Shown here in pieces: positions 46,838-60,818 of a DNA stretch of 64,000 nucleotides. The stretch is from positions 27,324,031 to 27,388,030 of the forward strand of contig CM025853.1 of the NCBI GenBank assembly GCA_003952965.2. The letters are read 5' to 3'. Every line of letters starts with the position of its first letter. The stretch's first letter is position 1. Under the pieces are notes generated by a model that worked only from the letters and a program-made list of their open reading frames with translations, did no database searches and was not told the DNA's origin. The stretch comes from Morella rubra (taxonomy: Eukaryota; Streptophyta; Magnoliopsida; Fagales; Myricaceae). A program made the position numbers and the translations under genes.

Positions 46838-49800
46838 ATGGCTCTTAGGAAATATGTTCCGCCTGGTGATGTACAGAAGGATATTAAACCTTTGAGATTT
46901 CCCTGTAAGGGGCATGAGAATACTCAGCTTGCGGATCCAGGAACAACTCGTACTATGGAGCGTGACGTCGATGTTGACCTTAGAGAAGTTTATTTTCTGA
47001 TTATGCATTTTCTTTCAGCTGGGCCATGTCATAGAACTTGTGGGCAGTTTTGGAATGAACTCCTTGAACATCAACTTCTACCTAGAAGATATCATGCTTG
47101 GTACTCAAGGAAGGGGACACATAGTGGGGATGAAAATGATGATGGCATGTCATTTCCATTAAGTTATGCAATGTTGGTGGAAAGGTATGACTTTTGTCTC
47201 TTGTTTCTCTCTTCTAGAAACAGTCTGCTCTTTCTAAGTCTTATCAATATGGGCTAAATTGCAGGCTAATTGGTTCATATTGTTTTTGTTATGCATAACT
47301 TGTAATGGTTGGTTATATTGACCGTTGACAAGATTCAGGTTCCCATGTAAATCCTATTCTGGGATGCTGTTTACACTATAATTGGGGGACAGTTAACAGT
47401 CACATTACTTCTTTGTTACATTTTGTCCCCTAAGATTTCTTACTAATTTCAGGTTATAATTTGTACTTATTTAGGTATCCTCACATTGAAAAGGATCACT
47501 TGGTAAAGCTATTGAAGCAATTGTTACTGAGTGCAGCTCTTCCATCACTCGACATCAGTGGTGGAAATGCTCCAAATGCAGCTGATGTGCCTACTCTTCT
47601 TGGGAGGGGTTCATTTTCACTTTTGAGCTGTAGGTGACTTTTATTCAAGCTTTAATGCATATGCAGTTTATCAAGTTCTGTGTCATACTTATAACAGTTG
47701 AACTAGGGAAATTTCTTATTGATTTTGAGTGGTGAAATATCTTTGACCTTATGCTTTCAATATGAAGTCCCTATACTGTTTTAGTTTATGTTAGTCGTCC
47801 ATTGGTGCCTAAAAGCTTTGGCTGTTCTATTTGCCTCTTCTTTTCTGGAAGTGCTTCTGCCACCACATTTGCAACCCCTCTTCCTGGGTAAAGGTAGTTT
47901 TCCATTATTATTGTATTATTTACTTGCTATCCTGTTTCAGATGATAGGCACAAAGGAAGTAATGAAGTCAAGCGCCCCCCTGGTTATATGCGGTGGCCTC
48001 ATATGAAAGCTGATCAGGTTCGTGGTCTAAATTTGAGGGAAATAGGGGGTGGTTTCACAAGACACCGTCGTGCGCCATCTATCCGTGCGGCAAGTTATGC
48101 CATTGCAAAACCATCTACCATGGTACAGAAGATGCAAAACATCAAAAGGCTAAGGGGACACCGGAATGCTGTATATTGTGGTATGTCTTATGACCCTAGA
48201 CTAGTATTGAAAGTATAGATGCACATGGAAGATGATTGTGGTATATTATGGACCAATTATTAACCAATTGTATCTAAAGCAGTCGAACTTGGTATCAAGT
48301 TGCTTTGGTTCAGAGTATATCACCGCAATTGTTTTCTCTATTTTTATATTGTTTTTTTCTTCTTCTTTTACAGAACTTCTTAGTGATGCTTTTTCATTAT
48401 CAGAAGGGTGACCTACACGTTTGTGTCACTGTGCGTTTGATATTTCAGCTGATTATTAGGAGTTTGCCTGTAGAAACTTTTCCGGAGTTCATTGAGGTTT
48501 TGTCATCATGAGCAAATTTGGAATGTACGACAGAATTCTGTATTAGTAGTTTCCATATGTTGAGACGTAAATTGAATGGGAAAGGAATGGGAGATGTTTC
48601 GAAGACAGGGCTGTGTCTTTGGCTACTTTGAGGGGTTTTTTGTTGCATTCTCTGTTTCTTTTGGGTTAATTCAGGTTTAGGCAATCCTTTTGTGGATTTT
48701 CCGGATTTTCTCAGTTTTTTAGCTTGCATGCTTTAGTTGTTGTCAGTATAGTATCTTGTACTGTCATCTTTCTTTTCTTTAATAAGATTGCCTTACTTAT
48801 CAAAAAAAGAGATGTAAATTGAAGCTTTCGTCCTGCTAGAGGTGGAGCCACTGATTTTGCTAAATTCCTCCCCCCTCCTTCATGAGAAGTATGTGTTCTC
48901 TCTATTTGCATCACATTTTTGATCAGCCACATTATATCTCTATGTTGGAACTCATGCTTCCCTATGCTTTTTGTTAAAAATGGTCATATGGGAGGAAATA
49001 CCACTTGAATGGAGGATCCCCACTTCATGTACAACTCCATAGTTTATTGTTTCGGGTTTTTTTTTTTTTGCAAGACCAGGTTTTACTCTTATCATAATCA
49101 AGTTAAGTTACCTTGTGGTTGGCCTGATAGCTTATTTTTAAGATTCTGTTAAATTATCACTGGTATACTCTCTGACTTTTTTAATGCTTTTTCCTTCTCT
49201 ATTAAGAGATAATAATTGAAGAACACATGCATTTATATGATTAGTGAGGTTTGGCTTCACGAATTACTGCAGCAATTTTTGATCGCTCTGGAAGATATGT
49301 TGTCACCGGCTCAGATGATCGCCTTGTTAAAATCTGGTCAATGGAAACTGCATATTGTTTGGCTAGCTGCCGTGGACATGAAGTAAGTATGGATGGGTTA
49401 TAAAACAAACTTTTCGCATCTTTGTTATCATTTTTAATGTTCCAATGCCTAAAAGAGGAGACCAAAGGGGTTTATTTGTTGCTAGAGTAGATGACTTTGT
49501 TATGTCTCATTACCTGCAATAACTTATTTTTATGTAAATAAGGGTGACATCACTGACTTGGCTGTGAGTTCCAACAATGCTTTGGTGGCATCCTCTTCAA
49601 ATGACTGTACCATTAGAGTTGTAAGCTTTGTTCCTGTAAACATGTTTTTTCCTTCTTCTTCTTTGCCACTTTTGGATGCTCATTGGTCATTTCACTATTT
49701 TCCTGTATGTGACAGTGGCGTTTGCCAGATGGGTTTCCCATCTCAGTTCTGAAGGGACATACTGGAGCTGTTACTGCTATTGCATTTAGCCCCAAGCCTA

Positions 49801-52800
49801 GCTCTGTTTACCACCTTCTATCGTACGACAGAATCAATTGTGTTTATTTCTGTGTGCGAGAGGAATTTTTAGTTTTCTGTAGATAATTTTTGTGTTTCAT
49901 ATGACCTTGTTGATTTATGCTATGCATCGTAATGGTTCTTTTTGTGAGATTGGTTTTAAATTTCCTTTTCATTCTGTTAATTCATTGTTGACTACTTGAA
50001 GATCTATACACATTCGGGGGATGCATACTGGAGAGAAAAAGACTTAGCTAATGTGGGATCCTTCTGTGTCACATGCTGGAGCATAGCAGTTACAGCATCA
50101 AATATTATAGTTATAGCTATTGACTGCTACTGGCTGATTCCAACTTTTGGTAGTTAACATAGAATCCCAAAAAGTGGTTTTCAAGCCTGTCCATATTATA
50201 GAATCAATGCGAATATCATTTTTATAAGGCGATGTTAGGTTGCAAAAAATCGTTCAAATTTATAGAAAATTTGAATGTGGTGTGAATATTTAGGGAGATT
50301 AGAGTTTTATTGGTGTTTGTAAAAAGTAGTTCAATTTTTTAAAAAGATATTTGATGGAATTTTTTTTTTCTGAAAATGTATTGGAGTTTGTGTTGAATTT
50401 TTGGATGTTCGGTCGTGAATTTTTTTGCTTTCAAAATATTCACTCAAAATGGTGAATTTTCTCTTAGCCGAACATCACCAAAGTTATTGGGTATCTTATT
50501 CCCCCCCCCCCCCCCCGGCGCGAATCATTCCCAGCCAGTTCCTGTTTGTTTTCACTCTCCCAAAGGGGATTGTTGGAGTAATGGTAATGTCCCGGGCTGG
50601 CCAAGTGCTACTGCGTGGCTTCATCTCTTGAGAGCAGCCATATGCAGAAAGTGGCAAGGGGTAGGACCATATCCAAGACACCTCTCACAAAACACATTTT
50701 AAGTGGGAGTGGCATTGCATAATGGCCCTCTTAGGTTTTGGACATGGCATCTGACACCATCTTTCTAATTATTTAATGTTTGTCTTTTGTCTTTCTATTC
50801 CTGTAGGCCTGTCACCGTGTTGTCCGTCATTCTAGTATTTTGTAATTTGATGCGCACAGTTCCAGCCTTCGTTCAAGTGATTTATGACTTTCAGCTTCTA
50901 TATGATATCTTTAAATATCTTAATTTCCAATAGACATGTGGTCCTTAATTTTTTTTTCCTCATAGAACTTCTTTGTTGTTTTTTTATTATGTGATCATAA
51001 AATCTGCTCCTGTGAATCAATCATTTGTCACACATGGACTTTCTTGGGCCTTGGGACTTGTTTGTCTGTGGAGGAAAGAATTTTTTCTTTACAGATTCTT
51101 CCTTTGTTTTTAATGTTTTATTCTTTTATGTAATCTTCTTTGTTTTGTATCCCACTCCTATGCAGGTCATCTGATGATGGAACATGTAGGATATGGGATG
51201 CTAGGTATTCCCAGTTGAGTCCAAGGATATATGTTCCAAGGCCTTCAGATCCTGTAGCTGGTTCGTTGTTTTTCAAACCACCTTGATTGATTTGCTGATT
51301 GATCAGCATACAAATCTTATTCTGGAATAACTGGTTGGCTGTAGGAAAAAACAATGGTCCATCCTCAAGTACTGTTCCACGGAGCCATCAAATTTTTTGT
51401 TGTTCTTTTAATGCTAATGGAACTGTCTTTGTCACTGGTAGCTCTGACACACTTGCAAGGGTATGTCAAACATGTCTGCTCTGACTTATCCTGTATTCAT
51501 GCATTTTCTACCCCCCACCCCCAAAGTTCATGTCAATGTCTTGCATAATATTTGTAGTTTACTGCATTAGATTACGGAGTGAAGTAGCTATAGATGCATA
51601 ATTTATATAAAGAGCCATATGCTTTCAGGTGTGGAATGCTTGTAAACCAAATGCGGACGATTCAGACCAACCAAATCATGAGATAGATGTGTTATCTGGC
51701 CATGAGAATGATGTCAATTATGTGCAATTTAGGTTAGTTTGGTCTTGTATGTTGGCAATATCCTACTAACAAACTGTTGCATGCTGATCCTTTACTCCCT
51801 ATTTTGCAGTGGATGTGCTGTAGCATCTAGATTTATTATGTCTGACACCTCGAAGGAAGAGAATATTCCAAAATTTAGGAATTTCTGGTATTTTTCGTTA
51901 TTTCTCTCTTCTCTTTCTTTTTCCCTTCTTTAGAGTGGGGTTGGGGAGTTAGAAGTAGCATGTCATGCAACCCATCATTCTACCCATTTATCCCTTCAGC
52001 TGCTTAGCTAATTATTGCATTATAGGGTTAAATGTTGCTGCATCTTTTACAGTCTTGAAATAGCCAGCTAAAGATATGTTTCCAGGTTCACTCATGACAA
52101 TATAGTTACCTGTTCTCGCGATGGCAGTGCAATTATTTGGGTTCCCAGATCGCGTAGATCCCATGTAAGTTCTTATCAAAGATGATTTCTGACTTTCTGG
52201 ACATTTGTAACCCCCCCCCCCCCCCCCCGCTTTTTTGGTTCTCTCCCCCTAAATCTTTCGTTGTTTGGGGGGGGGGGAGTATCATAATTTGCTGCCCAAC
52301 TATGAAGTTAAATTTGGTTCATTTCGGGTAAAAGATTTGCCCACCCGTGATTTTAGATGGAAAATTTTATTTCTATTACCTTATTTCAGGGGAAAGCTGG
52401 CCGGTGGACAAGAGCCTATCATCTCAAAGTTCCACCTCCGCCATTGCCTCCTCAACCTCCACGAGGGGGTCCTCGTCAGAGGATGCTTCCAACTCCTCGT
52501 GGTGTTAATATGATTGTTTGGAGCCTAGATAATCGCTTTGTCCTTGCTGCTATCATGGGTAACTAACTTATTCACTGCTTTGTAAAGTTTTGTTCCTGAA
52601 ATCATTTGGACTTGTTGCTGTACTTTCTGGAGTGGTGATTGTTTGTTAGCATAGCTGAACATTAATGCATTGACAATAGATTTCCAAAACGTTTTGTATG
52701 AGCTAGTTAAAGAAAAGACTGCATGGCTAGGATTATTTTCTCCTCGAGACCTTTTACATTTTGCATCATGTGGGAGTTAGAATGAACTTCTTGCGTTTCT

Positions 52801-55800
52801 TTTTTTCTATCTCCCCAAACACTTGAGCATGCTGATCTTCATTTTTTAAACAGGAGCATTCTGGTGTTTAGATGAGACACTATTGGTTGGGAAATCGTGC
52901 ATTCCTTTTGAACACTAAAGCATTTGTGTGCCCCTTCTTCCCCTTCATTGTCCTCAAATGTATGATAGTTGTCAAGTTTGAATTCACAATGGTCGTCATA
53001 GGGGCCTATAGTTGTGGAGGCGTATTCTTAATGGAAGTTTTTCTAAGGGAGTTTGAGCTCACAATGGTCGTCGTGGGGACCTAATTTTATGGCCAGTATC
53101 CATTTGACTGGATTATAAGGTTTACCTACATCTGAAGTAATGGTATAGCAATTGAGTAGTCTCTTAAATTCCGAGTTCACCATATGGGTGTGCGGTTTGG
53201 TTTGCGTTATTGAAGAACCATCTGTATGCTTTCAAAAGGGGGACTTAGTTTCTGGCTTGTGTCCTGTGAGCACAACAATGAGGATTAGGTTCTTGGCTGA
53301 TCATTCATCTCAATTGTCTAAGACTCCTGGTATTTGGAGGAGTCAGATGTTGGGGGATAGACACCCAATAGCTTTGCCTCATTCTCTGTTTGATTTCATA
53401 TTCATAACCTTACAGGACAAACTCTTTTCCCTTTCCTACAGCATTTAATGCTGCTAGTGTGAAAATCCGGGCAATGTAGGGCATAAAACATTTAATGCTT
53501 GTGTCTTCTCTTTCCGAATTGACATCCAATTTGGGCAATGAATCGGAGATGCTTCTAATCCTCTTTCCTATATCTCATCAAATTTGTTAGTCTTGCTTTT
53601 ACCCTTTATCATTACTTAGTACATGTAGATATTGCATCTTTAGTCTGTTTATGTTCATGACTTCACATGTAATATAACAGCCCGGTAACTTAGGTTTGCC
53701 TGGCTTTCATGAACTAGGAGTAAGCGCATTATGCTCTCATTGTTGCTGTTTATTGGAGGCATAAGTTTTGGTTCTTAAACATACAATATTGTTTCTGTGA
53801 TTCAGATTGCAGAATATGTGTCTGGAATGCTTCTGATGGCAGCTTAGTACATTCTTTGACAGGTCATACTGAATCTGTAAGTGCTCTTCAGGAAATAAAA
53901 ACATTTCTCCCGGATTCTTGTGATTTTTCTTCCAATTAGACAGAAAGAAAGTAATTGTGTAGTGTTTTATCTGCTGCCACAAATGCAAATGAGTCAAAAC
54001 ATGTTAAATCCTCAATTTCTTGATTTTTATTTATGGTAAATGACATGCATGACTTGTGTGCCTCTGTTTTTGCCTAGTGTTTAGGAGTCACAAATGTTTA
54101 TTAGATTATTCTTTTACCAGGTGCTTGTTAATTTTATAGGTTCAGTCCATATTGTTATTTACTTAGCAAGTATAGATGTATTAGACTTCTCTTCTGTTTA
54201 ATCCTTGCAACCAGCTCTTGCCCATGCTATTGAATGTGAATCGTCTTGTACTTTAGCCCATAGGATGGAAATACAATATTAAGATATGGGTACTAGGAAG
54301 AAGTAGATTTCTTTCACCTTTTTACAGTAACTGACCCTGCTTTTAATGATCTCATATTTTTCCTGGCCACCACTCATCTTTGGCAGCTAGGCTATTATAG
54401 TTTAGGGTTATATGTTCCTATTGCTGTCATTGGTACATCTCTTGACGGCTTGTGCCACTGCTTTTCTGGTGGCGTATGCATTACAATGGATTGTCTGTTA
54501 TTCAGGAAACTTAAATATGAGAGGCAGAGTTATGTTTCTGACTATGGCAACTTGGTTTTTGATAGACCTACGTTCTGGATGTTCATCCCTTTAATCCACG
54601 AATAGCTATGAGTGCTGGTTATGATGGGAAGACCATAGTGTGGGATGTGAGTTTCTACTTTCTTTAATCTCCTGAAACTTATTTCTAAGTTTACGGAATG
54701 ACCTTTTATTTTGTGATTTTAGATATGGGAAGGTACGCCAATACGAATATATGACATTTCACGTTTCAAGCTGGTTGATGGGAAGTTTTCACCGTAAGTG
54801 AATGATAAACGGATGCTATTGTTCAATCAGCACTTATTTTTTGCTTCTCTCTGCAATATTTTTCTTTCTGGAGTATCATTAAAATTGCTCGGACCTTTTC
54901 TGTTATTACCTGGGTAGATATTTAATCATTCTGTAGGTGTCCATATTTGTATTTTTTTCACTCATAATGTACTTGCAAATGTTGATTTTCTTCTGTATTA
55001 GGGTCAATTTACCAGTTAGCATTTTCTGCCAGAATCTAAAGCTTTGACATGCCACTTAAAAGTAAATATATATTTTCCTCCTAGTGAGGTTTTCTGCTAA
55101 GCAAGGTTAAGTTTCCGTATGATGGTTTCTGAACCTGTAATTTAGGTAAACTCTCCATTCTTATTTGATTAGAACTAAGACATACATACTTTTTCTAAGG
55201 ATGACAATATTAATGATATTCAAATTGGAAAGTCGCACTAACCTCCCACGTTACGTGTCATTTTCAAGTTGAAGCAATTTTGAGCATTGAGCTTTCAAAT
55301 ATTGTAGAGAAAGTAGTGTGGAAAGGAAGGCAAGAGACCCAAAAATAAGGGGTTGCTCTTCGGGCTGTGACTCTGTGAGTAGTAATAGCCCATGGCTGAG
55401 GTTGAATCTTGACGGAGGAAGGTGTTTGGGATTATGGAAGTTGGTGTTGAGTGGAGTAATCTAAGTACGGGAATTAAATAAGGGAAGTGGAGCTTTTTGG
55501 AGCTAAATTAGTGGCAAATTAAGATAAAACTGAAATTGGCTTACTCTACATGTGAACTTTTCTTTGTTAGCTTTTTCATGAGCTTCAGTGTTTCTCTTGT
55601 GAAGCTATTATCAGATTTTTGAGGAGAAAGAAATATTTTACTCATAAGATCTGCAAAGATATGATTCAGTTAAGAAAATGGGAAATGTTTTAGTGGAGAA
55701 GTTTATCTCTATGTGATATCTACAGGTGTTTCCTAATCTGTGTGGTCTCAATCTCTTATAGAGAGTGGGTATGTGAATCTTAGTAACATAGACTAAACAA

Positions 55801-58800
55801 GACTAAACCGTAATCCCACTTAATCACAGTTTACCAATACTAACTTCACTATTTTTGTGGAACAAATTTGGGAAACATAGATTAATCGTGTTGTTCTAAT
55901 ATACGATATGGCCTGCATAAGGCTGAATGACAATGCTTTTCTTTCCAGGTCCATTTAGTTGGGTTAAGGCATGTCCATGAATTGATGCACTGCTTGCAAC
56001 CTAAAAGAAGTGGGACCAAAAATAAGTTTTAGGATTGTGGGGTCATATACGGACGTGATTCAATGTGTCCTGATATTTCATGCTACTTTTATGGTTAAAC
56101 ATTTTGACATTATCTTCTGCATCTTTGCCGAGTTGGAATCTGTTGCAACACCTGTTTTTTGGAGAATAGAATTGATATATATGTTATCCGTTTGTGCTTT
56201 GTTTTCTAATGTTTTCCTTTTAATGAAATTTATTTCTTATTTTTAAGGGATGGGACATCAATTATACTCTCGGATGATGTTGGTCAACTCTATGTATTAA
56301 ACACAGGCCAAGGCGAGTCCCAAATGGATGCCAAATATGATCAGGTAATAATGCATTTTGTTACTTCCCCACCTTCTCTTTCTCCCAACCCTTCTCAAAA
56401 ACAGAAAAAAAGGGGAAGGTTTTGGCAGCTATTTGTGGTGCTTATTTTGTGTGCTTGTTTTTAACAGTTCTTCCTTGGTGATTATCGCCCCCTTATTTAT
56501 GATACCAATGGAAATGCAGTTGACCAGGTTGGTTGATTGTTGAAATTCTTTAGCATTTTTAATTAGTTGCTCCATATTTTCTAAGTTCTTTCTGTTTTCC
56601 CAATCCATGCAAATCTCTGTTGATCAGGGGGAAAAACATTACATGCTATAGTGATGGTCCTATACTTCTCTTGGAAAGGACTATGGTTTTATAGTTGGTG
56701 TATATAGATTGCGAGCAGTTTTCTAAGCACATTGGATTGCTTGAATTAAATTGCAAATTTTGGTTTTACGTGCACCTGAGAAAATTTTGGTTTCTTCTTC
56801 CGGCTGGTCCTTTCGCCGCGTCTGCCAGGTAGATGCTAGGTATATAGGGTCTGAGCGAGGGTTATCATAATACTGTTTGAAACCAAAACAGCCTTTGATT
56901 GTGCAGACCCTCTTTCTTCTTTGGTAAATTGAGGTGATTGAACCCTGGACCTCCATGGATCCTACCCTTATTCTCACAGGTACTAGATAGATAAGAGTGT
57001 TTAAACATGGAAAGAGCTTATCCCATAGGTTTTTGACATTTTGATGCTAGTGATGTCGTTTTCCTTTATGTATGGACGAGGGAACTTCCTACACCTACAA
57101 AAATCTAGCTTCCAAACACTGCCGGTTAACTGTTTTGATAATGATATTATGTGGTTATTTATCATCTGCACCCCACCCCCCTGCAAACTCTAAAGCGTGA
57201 CAACATTGCTTCAGGAAACTCAGCTTCCACCACATCGAAGGAATATGGAAGATCTCCTGTGTGGTTCAGGTTCACTCTATGCCCAACCTTACTATGAGTT
57301 TTCTTTATGGAATTATTTTTCTGTAACAATCCTATCATCTCAAGTACTTGTAATGTGGTTGAAATGCTAGACATGACGCCATACCCAGAACCCTATCAGA
57401 CTGCATACCAGCAAAGAAGGTTAGGAGCTCTGGGTAAAGAATGGCATCCTTCTTCTCTGAGACTTGCTGTTGGGCCTGATTTCAGCGTAGACCCGGACTA
57501 CCAAATGCTGCCTTTGGCAGACTTGGATTTAGTGACTGAACCATTGCCAGAGTTTATAGATGCTATGGATTGGGAACCAGAAAATGAAGTGCAAAGTGAC
57601 GACACTGATTCAGAATACAATGTTCCTGAAGATTATTCTACCGGAGGGGAGCAAGGAAGTTTAAGTTCGATTTCCTCTGGTGATTCTGAATGTAGTCCAG
57701 GAGACAGCGACACTGATGCTCGAATGGACAGCCTTCGTAGATCAAAGAGGAAAAAACAGAAGGCAGAAGTAAGTTATTTCTTTGGAAAAAAGAAGTTGTT
57801 TTACTTCACACCTTTTGTTTGGATCTGCTTGAATTGATTTTCCTGTATGTCAGGTTGAGATTATGACTTCTTCGGGGAGGCGTGTGAAACGGAGGAATCT
57901 GGATGAGTGTGATGGCAATCCAGTCAGATGTAACCAAACTAGGAAATCAAGAAATGGCCGAAAAGCGTCAAAGAGGAAGTCTTCAACATCAAAGTCATTA
58001 AGACCTCAAAGAGCTGCTGCACGCAATGCACTGAATTTGTTTTCAAGAATCACAGGAACTTCTACAGAGGGTGAAGATGAAGATGGCTCGGAGAACTTGT
58101 CAGAAAGTGAATCTACATTGCAAGATTCGGTTGTTGAGAGTGACGAATCTGACAGATCTTTGCAAAATGAGCGAACTAAGCATTTGAAAGGGAAAGAAGT
58201 GCCCCTGGATGAGTCCGAGGATGTTATTGAACCTTATGAGCTACCTGAATCTCACATAGATGGTGGAACCAGGAAAAGATTGGTCCTCAAATTGCCAATT
58301 CGGGATTCAAATAAGCTTGTGCTTTCGAGGAGCAGTTTCCATAAAAGTGACCACCAGGCTGTTTTCTCATCGTCTAAAGCTAACCAGGAGGCAATTGAGG
58401 AAAATGGGAATCATAAAAGGTCTCCAGATCCAGGGTACTGTTCTGAAGATGCAGACTGCAGCATTGTCGAACGAAAAGGAAGGAGAATACAAAAGGTTGT
58501 AGATCATTTAGACCTGTCTGAAAGTTCTAATAATGGGCAAATTAGATGGGGAGGGGCCAAGGCTCGTACATCCAAGCGTCTGAGATTTGGGGAAGCCATG
58601 TCATCAGATGCATATGCCAGATATCATGTGAGTCTGCTTGGTCAAGACCAAAAAGGGAATAATATTGACGGTTATGTCAAATCTCAATCCCCCAATCCAG
58701 AGATGCAAAATTATGGTGATAATATGGAGGGGTTGCCATTAACAAATGGTACAAATATTGTTGGCATTACGTCTGAGGGTTTTAGAGGCGAGTCTTCAAA

Positions 58801-60818
58801 ACCTGCTCTTGTGGTTGCTCAGAATAATGCTACCTCTTCTTTGCAGTATGAGAATGGAACTTGTCAGCATCCTGAACAAAATGAGAGAGTAACACCTATC
58901 TCAACAAAGTTAAGGTTGAGGTCTAGAAGGATATCAATGGATCCTGAAAATCCTAAGCAGGAGTTGAAGTTTTCAGTAGAAAATTGGGACAATGGCATGC
59001 ATGAAAGCCTTTCGGATGAGGAACAGGATCGAGTTGCACCTGAGAATGATGGAACCGGCAAAACCCAGGCAGATCATGGGGATGAAGCGCAAGAATTGGA
59101 CACTCAGATGGATACTAATTCTTTGTCCATCACACCTGACTCACAGGAGTTGCAGTCAAATGCAAACAGGATGTATACTGCTGTTTACAAAAGATTGAAA
59201 TCAAACAGAAATAGGGCTAATTTAGAAGTTGATAATGGTGTCATGGGAGAAAGCACTTCACATGTGATCAACCAGGGTCTAACTGGAGGACTGGAGTCTC
59301 AAGAAGGCTCTATTGATGGGACTTGTAGGACAAGTTCCGTGGGACTGAAGGTATCTAAACGTGATTCTGGTGTTGTCCCTGATAGTCCCAAGACAGGGCA
59401 AGGACGTGAATCAGGTCATACCCATCGTAGATCTACAGACAAATATCAACTTCCTTCTGAAAAATGGGGATCGAGTTCAAGGATGACATTTGGACTGAGA
59501 TCTACTAGAATTAGGAGGAGCAGTAATTTTGATCGTGACAGGAGTCCAATAGATAGAAGGAAGTCGCATCAGTCAGCTAGGAAAGGATTGTGGCTACTGT
59601 TGTCGATGCATGAAGAGGGTTCCCGATATATTCCCCAGCAAGGGGATGAAGTTGTATATTTGAGACAGGTCAGCTTTAAGACATGAATGCAATTCATTGT
59701 GGCTTCTTTTCTTTTATTTCTTTCTTCTTCTTTTTTGGGTGGGGGAATTTGGTATCAATCGGATCAGTTATTTACCTTGTGGGACCTCTCTTTTTCAGGG
59801 CCATGAGGAGTATATCAATTACTTTAATGCAAGAGAAGTGGGCCCTTGGATGTCAATGAAGGGAAACATAAGAGCTGTGGAATTTTGTAGAGTAGAGAGT
59901 CTTGAGTATTCCTCACTTGCAGGGTCTGGGGATAGCTGTTGTAAAATGGTACTTCTATGTGTAGACCCGACTTCCAGTGTATTCTGCAAGTCTTTCAAAT
60001 TGACTCTGCCTGAAGTGACTAGCTTCCCAGACTTCCTTGTTGAAAGAACTCGGTTTGAGGCTGCTATGCAGAAAAATTGGACATCTAGGGATAAATGCAG
60101 GGTCTGGTGGAGAAATGAAGGCGAAGAAGATGGGAGTTGGTGGGATGGTCGGATTGTGGCTGTAAAGGCTAAATCAGAAGATTTTCCTGACAGTCCATGG
60201 GAGAGGTACACTATCCAATACAAGAGTGATCCCAGAGAAAGGCATAATCATAGTCCTTGGGAGCTGTTTGATGCTGATACTCGATGGGAGCAGCCTCATA
60301 TTGATGATGAGATCAGAAATAAGCTGCTGTCTGCTTTTGCCAAGTTGGAGCAATCTGGCAACAAACCCCAGGTATATAGGGAAAAACTTTCTTTAATACA
60401 GATCTGGTATGGATTTCCATATTTCTTAATTTGTTGTTGACATTGCAGGATCGTTATGGGGTTCAAAAATTGAGAAACGTTTCAGACAAGTCACATTTTA
60501 CAAACAGGTAAATCTTTATCCAATCCCTATGGAACTCGTTTTGCATGTCTAAAGGTTTTCCTTACTCTCTAGTTAAAGCTAGGAATTTGAAATGGTATTT
60601 GGATTTATGAAATTTTTTTCAGGTTTCCTGTGCCGTTGTCTTTTGAGGTGATCCATGCTAGATTAGAAAACAACTACTATCGAAGTTTGGAGGCACTGAA
60701 GCATGACATTTCAGTCATGCTGTCAAATGCAGAAGTTTACTTTGCGAAACATGCAGAAATGTCAGACAAAATAGGACGCCTATCGGAATGGTTCACTCGG
60801 ACATTGTCATCTTTGTAG
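46838..60818 (+). CDS. WD40-bromodomain protein, BRWD/PHIP-like
   Basis: Twenty-three coding exons join in phase to 1717 residues: 46838-47184, 47475-47629, 47941-48180, 49273-49382, 49543-49620, 49716-49822, 51166-51260, 51345-51460, 51629-51732, 51810-51887, 52086-52164, 52390-52558, 53806-53876, 54566-54646, 54723-54793, 56248-56344, 56468-56527, 57215-57269, 57371-57768, 57854-59668, 59799-60371, 60449-60507 and 60623-60818. The order is a LisH-like N-terminus (VDVDLREVYFLIMHFL), WD40 repeats from about residue 240 to 690 (LRGHRNAVYC, VTGSDDRLVKIW, SSSNDCTIRVW and others), a long acidic/basic linker (exon 20), a PHIP-type crypto-Tudor region (about 1430-1630) and a C-terminal bromodomain. 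It matches Arabidopsis At2g47410 and At5g49430. Animal homologues bind chromatin and act as CUL4 substrate receptors; the plant role is inferred. Confidence 0.95.
48562..48823 (+). mobile_element. Short 5'-truncated L1 LINE in BRWD-like intron 3
   Basis: A 232-bp insert (48577-48808) ends TTACTTATCAAAAAAA, the usual 3' terminus of eudicot L1 elements. It is bounded by GAGACGTAAATTGAA (48562-48576) and GAGATGTAAATTGAA (48809-48823), a 15-bp target-site duplication with one change. Noncoding. Confidence 0.85.
50231..50517. repeat. MITE-like element and poly-C run in BRWD-like intron 6
   Basis: GATGTTAGGTTG (about 50231) and GCCGAACATC (ending about 50476) are imperfect inverted ends around AT-rich DNA, resembling the TGTTCGG MITE family. 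A run of about 17 C follows at 50501-50517. The family link is tentative. Confidence 0.45.

Noticed and set aside
52975..53083. Two similar segments sharing CACAATGGTCGTC about 74 bp apart in intron 12 of the BRWD-like gene
   Set aside because: The match is short and patchy; it may be a small local duplication but explains nothing further.
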